Assembly: GCA_959604475.1 (NCBI GenBank)
Contig: CAUHBX010000021.1
Location: 1 to 9,523 of the forward strand
Direction of reading: 5' to 3'
Length of the DNA: 9,523 nt
Origin: an uncultured Eubacteriales bacterium
Lineage (GTDB): Bacteria; Bacillota; Clostridia; Lachnospirales; Anaerotignaceae
Shown here: positions 1 to 6,093 of the stretch, one piece after another
Layout: each line of letters opens with the position of its first letter
Numbering within the stretch: position 1 is the first letter of the stretch
Made by a program: the position numbers and the translations under genes
The notes under the pieces: generated by a model
Told to the model about the DNA's origin: nothing
Seen by the model: the letters and a program-made list of their open reading frames with translations, nothing else
Databases searched by the model: none

Positions 1-11
1 CAAGTGCTTTG

Positions 12-40
12 TTGACTTTTGATAAATATAATGATATTAT
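12..40 (+). promoter_or_regulatory. Predicted sigma-A type promoter of the sugar-utilisation operon
   Basis: A -35 element TTGACT (12-17, five of six matches to TTGACA) is followed after a 17-nt spacer by a -10 element TATTAT (35-40, five of six matches to TATAAT). Transcription would start near 46-48, leaving a leader of about 58 nt before the regulator gene. No other promoter of similar quality is seen before 7543, and the later genes are closely packed, so this probably drives all seven genes. Prediction from sequence only. Confidence 0.7.
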
Positions 41-43
41 CAA
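19..43. promoter_or_regulatory. Inverted repeat overlapping the promoter
   Basis: TTGATAA (19-25) and TTATCAA (37-43) form a perfect 7-bp inverted repeat separated by 11 bp. It covers the spacer and the -10 element of the predicted promoter, so a protein bound here would block RNA polymerase. The DNA is very AT-rich and the palindrome could be chance. It may be a site for the adjacent SorC regulator or for another factor. Confidence 0.3.
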
Positions 44-47
44 TTCG

Positions 48-78
48 TAACAAATGTTATTTTAATTTACAAATGTAA
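48..78. promoter_or_regulatory. Tandem 12-bp palindromes, candidate SorC operators
   Basis: TAACAAATGTTA (48-59) and TTACAAATGTAA (67-78) are each perfect palindromes around a central AA. They share the core ACAAATGT (50-57 and 69-76), with a centre-to-centre offset of 19 bp. They lie just downstream of the predicted -10 box, the usual place for a roadblock or repressor operator. A further inverted AAATGT half-site (ACATTT, 83-88) follows. SorC/DeoR-type regulators usually act as oligomers on paired sites next to their own gene, so this is the best candidate operator. Assignment to this regulator is inference. Confidence 0.5.
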
Positions 79-104
79 TAAAACATTTTTGAGGATGATT
101 TAGG

Positions 105-1049
105 ATGAGTACAATTAAATTAAAGGAAAATGAAAGAGAGAATCTCGTAAAGATAGCGTATTGGTACTATAAGAGAAACCTTACTCAGGCCGAGATAGCT
201 AAACGTCTTGGTTATACACGTCAAAAAGTTAATCAGATAATTGGCTCTCTTATAGACCTTGGAATAGTCGAAATAAATATCAATGGTCTGACTGAAGATT
301 TTGCAGAGCTTGAATATGCAATCGAAAAGCATTTTAATCTTAAACGCGTATGCATAATTAACTCTGACAGTTATTCAAAAGATGAGTTTTACAGAAAAGC
401 AGCCGAAACGATTGACGCTATATTCGATAATAATCAGATAATAGGCTTATCCTGGGGAGAAACTCTTGGTCAGACTGTACAGGCAATACACCCGCACACA
501 CTGAAAAACAGCTCAGTTGTTCAGCTTGCCGGGGGGCTTAACAGCCATTCTTCTATAGTCAGGCCCGATGAAATAACAAGACTTTTAGCAAAAAAGCTTA
601 ACTGTGCTTACCATATTTTATACGCTCCCGCCTTTGTGGATTCTGCCGAGGCAAGGGAGATTATAGTACAGGAGAATACCGTGCAGGAAACATTCAGCAA
701 AATGAAAGAATGTGACCTTGCGATACTTGGCGTCGGAGAACTTTCCGATACTTCAACTCTGCATAAGGAAGGTTTCTTTCCTCAGAACTTTTTAAATAAA
801 CTTATAAATGAAGGCTGTGTGGGCGATATAGCTATGCTCCCCTTTAAAGCGGACGGCACATGGTACCCTCTTGATAATATTGTCGGTATAGACAAAGAGA
901 CATTGGGTGCTATTCCAAATGTTGTCATCCTTGCCCAAGGCGTCAATAAAGCTGCTGCTGTATTGGGCGCCATTCATACCGGCTGCGTCGATACAGTCAT
1001 CATTGATAAGAATATAGCTAAACAAATATCTAAACAATACAATCTATAA
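105..1049 (+). CDS. SorC-family sugar-binding transcriptional regulator
   Basis: A 314-aa cytoplasmic DNA-binding regulator, normal length for the SorC family. Residues 10-58 form a winged helix-turn-helix, with the helix pair around residues 26-46 (TQAEIAKRLGYTRQKVNQI). Residues 60-314 form the effector domain related to phosphosugar isomerases, with the hallmark GLSWGETL (114-121) followed by QLAGGL (140-145). SorC proteins sense a phosphorylated sugar intermediate and control the adjacent catabolic operon, usually also their own gene. The start at ATG 105 has GAGG (91-94) ten bases upstream, a modest binding site; an ATG at 95 meets TAG after two codons and can be excluded. The gene leads the operon, 16 nt before the aldolase. 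The likely effector is the kinase product encoded at the far end of the operon, but whether it activates or represses cannot be read from the sequence. Confidence 0.9.
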   Translation: MSTIKLKENERENLVKIAYWYYKRNLTQAEIAKRLGYTRQKVNQIIGSLIDLGIVEININGLTEDFAELEYAIEKHFNLKRVCIINSDSYSKDEFYRKAAETIDAIFDNNQIIGLSWGETLGQTVQAIHPHTLKNSSVVQLAGGLNSHSSIVRPDEITRLLAKKLNCAYHILYAPAFVDSAEAREIIVQENTVQETFSKMKECDLAILGVGELSDTSTLHKEGFFPQNFLNKLINEGCVGDIAMLPFKADGTWYPLDNIVGIDKETLGAIPNVVILAQGVNKAAAVLGAIHTGCVDTVIIDKNIAKQISKQYNL

Positions 1050-1065
1050 GGACAGGTGATTATAA

Positions 1066-1731
1066 ATGCTTTTACAAGAACTCCGCGAGGAAATAATCGC
1101 ATACGGAAAAAAGGCAGTAGAATACCATCTTACTAAGGGTACCGGCGGAAACTTAAGTGTTTGTGACCGAGAAAGCGGTCTTATGGCTATTACCCCAAGC
1201 GGTATCGACTACTTTGAAATTACTCCGGAACAAATCGTTTTGATTGATATTCAGACAGGAAAAATTGTAGACGGAACAGCGGTTCCTTCAAGCGAATGCG
1301 ACATGCACCGTATCTTTTATAAATACAGGACAGACATTAACGCAATGATACATACTCATACTACATTTGCTGCGACAATATCATGTCTTCGCTGGAACCT
1401 TCCAGCAGTCCACTATCTCGTAGCCTTCGGCGGTACAGATATACGCTGCGCTGATTACGCTACCTATGGAACAGTCGCTCTCGCAAAAAACGCATTTAAG
1501 GCAATGGAAGGACGAAAAGCAGTTCTCCTTGCAAACCACGGTCTTCTTGCAGGCGGCGCAAACCTTGCGGAAGCATTCTCTGTTACAGAAGAAATTGAAT
1601 TCTGCTGCGAACTTTATTACAGAACAAAGGGAATAGGCGAACCCGTAATTCTTCCACAGGATGAAATGGAAAGAATGGTCGAGCGCTTTAAAAACTATGG
1701 AAAGAGAACTGAAGAGCACGAGGAAATCTAA
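1066..1731 (+). CDS. Class II aldolase/adducin family protein (fuculose-phosphate aldolase-like)
   Basis: A 221-aa zinc-dependent aldolase, close in length to L-fuculose-1-phosphate aldolase. Family enzymes cleave a ketose 1-phosphate into dihydroxyacetone phosphate and a short aldehyde. All key residues are visible and fall near the FucA numbering: the phosphate-binding GTGGN ending at N29, P-S-S-E with catalytic acid/base E77, zinc ligands H96 and H98 in IHTHT, and the third ligand H158 in ANHGLL. No signal peptide is present, so it is cytoplasmic. AGGTG at about 1055 provides a ribosome binding site 6 nt before ATG. Its place directly after the regulator, with isomerase and kinase genes in the same operon, supports a ketose-phosphate cleavage role. 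The exact substrate (fuculose-, rhamnulose-, ribulose- or a deoxysugar phosphate) cannot be told; ribulose-5-phosphate 4-epimerases share the same fold. Confidence 0.9.
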   Translation: MLLQELREEIIAYGKKAVEYHLTKGTGGNLSVCDRESGLMAITPSGIDYFEITPEQIVLIDIQTGKIVDGTAVPSSECDMHRIFYKYRTDINAMIHTHTTFAATISCLRWNLPAVHYLVAFGGTDIRCADYATYGTVALAKNAFKAMEGRKAVLLANHGLLAGGANLAEAFSVTEEIEFCCELYYRTKGIGEPVILPQDEMERMVERFKNYGKRTEEHEEI

Positions 1732-1752
1732 TAATTCAACGGAGGTTTTAAA

Positions 1753-2790
1753 ATGGATAAACTAAAAGCTTTGCTTACTGCCGAAGTTGATGAGTCCATT
1801 GCAAAGGAGCTTGACGGCTTACTAGATATAGAATATGCCGGATGGTATAAAGACCAGAAAATCCTTACAAAGGAACAGATGATAGAGCTTATGCCGGGAA
1901 AGGATATTCTTATAACCAGCTATGACCCGGTGACAAAGGAAGTAATGGATGCCTCTGAAAATCTAAAAATGGTAGTCTGCACAAGAGCTACACCCGTCAA
2001 CATTGATATTGCGCACGCTAAGGAACGTGGGATTAAATTAAGTTATGCTCCCGGCCGCAACAGCGACTGTACTGCAGAATTTACCGTTGCCCTTATGCTT
2101 TCCATTACAAGAAAAATTCCTATGGCCTATAGAGACCTTCATGAAGGAAAGCATACAGCGGACCACAAACTGGATGTTAATATTAAAGAGGGGTTACGTC
2201 GAGACGTCACATGGTCCTTAGGCAAGGATACTCCATATGTTGAATATAAGGGTTTCCAGATGCACGGACATACTCTCGGTATTATCGGTTATGGAAGTAT
2301 AGGCAGAAGAGTCGGCGCTATCTGCCGCGCTTTTGGAATGAATGTAATTGTAAGCGACCCATACCTTAAGCAGGATATGGTTGAAGAATATGTCACATTA
2401 AAATCATTTGATGAGGTTATTTCCGAAGCCGACATTATAACGGTTCACTGTAAGGATGTACCTGAAACGGAAAGGCTTATTAACGCCCAAGCGTTTTCTA
2501 AAATGAAGCCTACAGCTTACTTTATTAATACCTCAAGAGGCGCAGTAATTGATGAACAGGCGCTTATTGAGGCCCTCAGAAACAAGAAAATAGCAGGCGC
2601 GGCCCTTGATGTTTACGAAAGTGAACCGATAGCCAAGAACCATCCCTTCCTGACTGAATTTAATAACGTAGTTACTACTCCCCATTTAGCAGGAGCCACT
2701 TACGACGCCATAACAAATCATACTAAAATGCTTGTTGACGATGTAAAACATTTTCTCTGCGGCGAGGAGCTAGAATACGAATACAAATAA
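1753..2790 (+). CDS. NAD-dependent D-isomer-specific 2-hydroxyacid dehydrogenase
   Basis: A 345-aa cytoplasmic oxidoreductase of the D-3-phosphoglycerate/hydroxypyruvate dehydrogenase superfamily, which interconverts 2-oxoacids and D-2-hydroxyacids. The Rossmann NAD motif is G179-Y-G-S-I-G184. The catalytic triad is complete: R262 in NTSRGAV, E291 in YESEP and H311 in TPHLAG, with the Arg-to-Glu spacing equal to that of E. coli SerA. It lacks the C-terminal ACT domain of the long SerA type. A stretch of about 30 residues before the NAD motif (roughly 140-173, with LRRDVTWSLGKD) is longer than in the minimal enzymes. GGAGG lies 7 nt before ATG. It is unusual beside a fucose-type aldolase and kinase. 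The partner set resembles B. subtilis YoaD with YoaC (recalled, not searched). The substrate is unknown and may be a sugar-derived 2-oxoacid. Confidence 0.9.
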   Translation: MDKLKALLTAEVDESIAKELDGLLDIEYAGWYKDQKILTKEQMIELMPGKDILITSYDPVTKEVMDASENLKMVVCTRATPVNIDIAHAKERGIKLSYAPGRNSDCTAEFTVALMLSITRKIPMAYRDLHEGKHTADHKLDVNIKEGLRRDVTWSLGKDTPYVEYKGFQMHGHTLGIIGYGSIGRRVGAICRAFGMNVIVSDPYLKQDMVEEYVTLKSFDEVISEADIITVHCKDVPETERLINAQAFSKMKPTAYFINTSRGAVIDEQALIEALRNKKIAGAALDVYESEPIAKNHPFLTEFNNVVTTPHLAGATYDAITNHTKMLVDDVKHFLCGEELEYEYK

Positions 2791-2804
2791 AAGGAGGTAT
2801 TGCT

Positions 2805-3779
2805 ATGAATCCTATTAGTGTAGGCGTTTGGACATACGGTATGGGTACCGACCGTTATGTCGGCGACGGCTATAAGCCTAAAATGGAGCTGAAAGACAGA
2901 ATTGAACATATAGGAAATCAGAACGGTGTTTCATCCATAGAAATCACATATCCCGGTGATATAAATGAATACAACTACGAGGAATACAAGCCTCTCTTAG
3001 AAAAATATAATTTGAGCATCTGCGCTATGGGTGTAGAGCTTGTGTGCGATAAGCAATGGGCAACAGGCTCCTTTTCCTCCCCTGTTAAGGAGGTACGCGA
3101 TAAATCTGTATCCCTGGTAAAAAAGGCTATGGATTTTGCGGCTTCTATTGGCACAAAGACAGTATGCCTTTGGCTTGGGCAGGACGGCTTTGACTACTTT
3201 TTCCAGACAGACTATATTGAAGCATGGAATAACCTTATTGAAGGACTCCAGGAATGTGCGGATCACAACCCCGACATTAATCTTGGAATTGAATATAAGG
3301 TGTCCGAACCGCGGCTTAAATGTATGGCAAGCTCAGGCGGCAAAACCCTTGCAATATGCCAGTGCACCGGAAGGAAGAACGTAGGCGTCTGCATGGATAT
3401 CGGCCACAGTCTTAACGCCGGGGAAAATCCTGCTGAAACAGCTTCAATGCTTATAAGCCAGAATCGTCTTTTCCACCTGCATTTCAATGACAACTATCTC
3501 ATAGCCGATGACGATATGCCTGTTGGAAGCGTACATTACCTTCATTTTATGGAGCTTTTCTACTGGCTTAAAAGGCTTGATTATTCTGGCTATTACTCAT
3601 TAGACATGTATCCGTACAGAGATAATCCTGACACGGCGGTTGAGGCTTCTGTAAAATTCATGCAGGGCATGGATAAATTTATTGAAACAAAAATGAAAGA
3701 TATTTCATTTTCAACGGAATTTGACAGAAATCCAAGCCGTATACTTTCAAGCCTTTTCACTAAAATGTTTGACCTATAA
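2805..3779 (+). CDS. TIM-barrel sugar isomerase/epimerase (xylose isomerase-like)
   Basis: A 324-aa protein of the AP-endonuclease-2/xylose-isomerase-like TIM-barrel superfamily. It likely interconverts an aldose and a ketose, or epimerises a ketose, using a divalent metal. The expected ligand pattern is present: E163 in GIEYK, D198 in CMDIGHS, H224 (HLHFND, 224-229) and D267 in SLDMYP. The last ligand is Asp as in Pseudomonas L-rhamnose isomerase types, rather than the Glu of tagatose-3-epimerase types; this reading comes from motif spacing, not an alignment. An ideal AAGGAGG lies just before ATG, 14 nt after the preceding stop. No signal peptide. In this operon it probably supplies the ketose for the FGGY kinase. 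Substrate unknown; a lyase or phosphosugar isomerase role is also possible in this broad family. Confidence 0.85.
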   Translation: MNPISVGVWTYGMGTDRYVGDGYKPKMELKDRIEHIGNQNGVSSIEITYPGDINEYNYEEYKPLLEKYNLSICAMGVELVCDKQWATGSFSSPVKEVRDKSVSLVKKAMDFAASIGTKTVCLWLGQDGFDYFFQTDYIEAWNNLIEGLQECADHNPDINLGIEYKVSEPRLKCMASSGGKTLAICQCTGRKNVGVCMDIGHSLNAGENPAETASMLISQNRLFHLHFNDNYLIADDDMPVGSVHYLHFMELFYWLKRLDYSGYYSLDMYPYRDNPDTAVEASVKFMQGMDKFIETKMKDISFSTEFDRNPSRILSSLFTKMFDL

Positions 3780-3798
3780 GAAAGGATGATTTCTTTAT

Positions 3799-4857
3799 AT
3801 GAAAGCGGCAGTATGGCACGGATATAAAGATTTAAGAATAGAAGAAAAGCCTGAACCCACTCCCAAAAAGGGGCAGGTCAAAATAAAGGTTGATTATGCA
3901 GGAATATGCGGAACAGACAGGCATGAATATGTTGGTCCCAATTTTATTCCTGTTGAAAAGCCGCACCGTCTAACCGGAAGGGTTGCTCCGTTAATTATAG
4001 GGCATGAATTTTCAGGAAAAATTGTTGAAATTGGCGACGGAGTTACCGGCTATAATGTTGGTGATAAGGTAACAGCCAACGGCAGTCTTACCTGCGGCGA
4101 ATGCGAGGCCTGCAAAAGCGGCCGATACAACATATGCAGCCGCTTGGGATTCCTTGGCGTAGGAGATGATGGTGCATTCGCCGATTATGTTGTCGTAAAT
4201 GCCGACAAACTTTTTAGAATTCCTGATGGCGTAAGTCAAAAACATGCTGCTGTTGCCGAACCTCTTGCCTGTGGAATACATGCAACAAATCTCCTTGGCG
4301 ATATAAATGGTAAAAGCGTTGTTGTAATCGGCCCCGGTATTATAGGCCTTTCCGCATTCTTTGGGGCAATGTTGGCGGGTGCAGGCAAAATTCTTGTATC
4401 AGGTATCGGAGAAGACCGAAAAGAACTTATAGAAAATCATGGCGGAACTTATGTCGACTCGTCAAAGTGCAATTTACAGTCCTATGTTGAAGAGTGGACT
4501 GACGGCAACTTGGCGGACATAGTATACGAATGCGTTGGTCTTCAGCCTACACTTAATCAAGCTATAACCATAACAAAACCCGGCGGAAAAATAATGGTTA
4601 TGGGGGTATTTGAAAAACCTCCCGTAATTGATATGAATACTTTGCAGGAGGCTGAAAGGACTATATACACTTCACAGGCGCATGTAAATGAAATTGCCAC
4701 GGCGCTTGATTATATTAAAGAAGGAAAAATAAATGTTGATGAGCTTATAACAAAGGAGGTTACCCTTGACACCCTTGTAGAGGACGGCTTTGAGGAGCTT
4801 ATTAAAAATCCTGTGAAGCACATCAAGGTTCTTATAAAAATTAACGACGGTAATTAA
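3799..4857 (+). CDS. Zinc-dependent alcohol/polyol dehydrogenase, butanediol dehydrogenase-like
   Basis: A 352-aa medium-chain dehydrogenase. The N-terminal GroES-like domain carries catalytic zinc ligands C37 (GICGTD), H69 and E70 (GHEFSG). It also carries the full structural-zinc set C99, C102, C105 and C113 (CGECEACKSGRYNIC). The Rossmann fold follows, with GPGIIG at about 175. The stretch FIPVEKPHRLTG (50-60) and the C-terminus VEDGFEELIK resemble 2,3-butanediol dehydrogenase and sorbitol/threonine dehydrogenase relatives. It would oxidise a secondary alcohol of a polyol, or reduce an aldehyde or ketone formed by the pathway. AAAGGATG precedes ATG, 19 nt after the isomerase stop. The following gap (4858-4916, 59 nt) is the longest in the operon but shows no terminator or promoter that I can support. 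Cytoplasmic; the direction and substrate are unknown. Confidence 0.9.
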   Translation: MKAAVWHGYKDLRIEEKPEPTPKKGQVKIKVDYAGICGTDRHEYVGPNFIPVEKPHRLTGRVAPLIIGHEFSGKIVEIGDGVTGYNVGDKVTANGSLTCGECEACKSGRYNICSRLGFLGVGDDGAFADYVVVNADKLFRIPDGVSQKHAAVAEPLACGIHATNLLGDINGKSVVVIGPGIIGLSAFFGAMLAGAGKILVSGIGEDRKELIENHGGTYVDSSKCNLQSYVEEWTDGNLADIVYECVGLQPTLNQAITITKPGGKIMVMGVFEKPPVIDMNTLQEAERTIYTSQAHVNEIATALDYIKEGKINVDELITKEVTLDTLVEDGFEELIKNPVKHIKVLIKINDGN

Positions 4858-4916
4858 AGGCTGTCGGAGTCTAACGGCTCTTAAAATATTTAAACTTCTT
4901 AGGGAGGTAAATTAAA

Positions 4917-6093
4917 ATGGATTTTAAAAATGCAAGCTTTGCAACTAAGGCTGTGCACGGAGGACAGCATGGAGACCCTGTTACAGGCGCCCTTGTTGCT
5001 CCTATGTTCTTAACCAGCACATATTCGTGGACAGAAGAAAAAATGGAACGCTATCTCACCGGTGATAAGGACGGTATCTTCACCTACAGCCGTTCCAGGA
5101 ACCCTACACAAAATGACCTTCAGGACAAACTTGCCCTTCTGGAAGGCGGAGAGCAGGCTCTTATCACCGCCAGCGGTATGGCGGCAATATCACTTGCCAT
5201 TTTAAGTGTTGTACATCCGGGAGACCATATCATAAGCGCAAAAACAATCTATGGAGGTACGCATGGACTCTTCACCAAAATATTTGATGAAATGAAAATA
5301 GATATCACATTTGTTGAGGATATGACGGAAGAAAATCTTACAGCCGCTTTAAAGGATAATACTAAAATTGTCTATGCCGAAAGCATTTATAATCCGACAA
5401 TGGATGTATGCGATATTCCCCGTATAGGAAAATGGGCAAAAGAGCATAACGTACTTTTCTTCATAGATAACACATTCTGCTCGCCTTATCTTATGAGGCC
5501 GCTTGAAATGGGCGCGGACGTAGTAGTTAACTCCGCAACAAAATACATAAATGGACATGGCGACCTAATTGCAGGAACAATCTGCTCAACGCATGAGTTT
5601 ATGGAACCAATCCGCAGCTCCATATATCAGGAGCTTGGACCTGTGCCCAGCCCATTCAGCTGCTGGCTTATGCTCAGAGGCCTTAAAACGCTTCCATTGA
5701 GGATGAAAGCCCATTGCGAAAACGCTATGGTTATTGCAAAATGGCTTGAATCCAATCCTCTTGTTGAAAAGGTATTTTACCCTGGTCTTGAAAGCCATCC
5801 ACACCATGAGCTTTGCAAAAAGCTAACCGACGGCAAAGGCTACGGCGGCATGATTTCCTTTATTGTTAAGGGTGGTATGGCCGCAGGAAAGGCTATAGTT
5901 TATAACACAGAGTTTAGGCGATTTGGATACTCTCATTGAGCAGCCTGCAACTATGACACACGGAAAAATTCCTAAGGAGCAGAGAGAAGCTATGGGAATT
6001 CCTGATGGTTTAATCCGTATTTCCGTTGGTATTGAGGATCCCGCAGATGTAATCGCTGACCTTGAAAAGGCTTTCAGCCATGTCAAGGCCTGA
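4917..6093 (+). pseudogene. Cys/Met-metabolism PLP enzyme (gamma-lyase/trans-sulfuration family), frameshifted
   Basis: The fold-type I family includes methionine gamma-lyase, cystathionine gamma-lyase/synthase and O-acetylhomoserine sulfhydrylase. Visible hallmarks are YSRSRNPT, SGMAA, substrate/PLP tyrosine Y112 in IYGGTH, the PLP aspartate in FIDNTF and Schiff-base lysine K209 in SATKY. The first frame ends early at TGA 5937-5939 (340 aa). The family's C-terminus continues in the next frame: [17 protein letters not shown], then [11 protein letters not shown], to TGA 6091-6093. Between codon 330 (E, about 5906) and SLGD the usual segment of about six residues (like LCTLAV) is missing. Adding the implied 20 nt makes 1197 nt, or 398 aa, a normal family length. 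The carboxylate-binding Arg (GLIRISV) lies after the break, so the truncated product is probably inactive. This is either a recent deletion or a sequence error. The position equivalent to Cys116 of P. putida methionine gamma-lyase is Gly114. GGGAGG precedes ATG. Confidence 0.85.
6065..6070 (+). promoter_or_regulatory. Ribosome binding site fixing the kinase start
   Basis: AAAAGG (6065-6070) lies nine bases before ATG 6080. The upstream in-frame TTG at 6062 has no such sequence before it and would place this site inside the gene. The site lies within the 3' end of the PLP-enzyme gene. Confidence 0.6.

Noticed and set aside
95..103. Minigene ATG-ATT-TAG before the regulator
   Set aside because: Two codons overlapping the GAGG binding site; most likely chance.
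1..104. S-box (SAM), T-box or other riboswitch leader, sought because of the sulfur-type enzyme
   Set aside because: The leader after the predicted start is only about 58 nt, AT-rich, and has no multi-helix fold or terminator. It is too short for these riboswitches.
4012..4281. Minus-strand open frame inside the dehydrogenase gene
   Set aside because: Overlaps a strongly supported zinc-dehydrogenase gene, has no ribosome binding site and no recognisable domain. Other antisense frames across the operon fail in the same way.
4858..4916. The longest intra-operon gap as an internal promoter or attenuator
   Set aside because: Only short, weak complementarities are present and no convincing -35/-10 pair or T-run hairpin was found; it simply precedes a good GGGAGG site.
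5895..5945. Programmed ribosomal frameshifting in the PLP-enzyme gene
   Set aside because: There is no slippery heptamer, no nearby stimulatory stem, and conserved residues are missing at the junction. A deletion explains this better than recoding.
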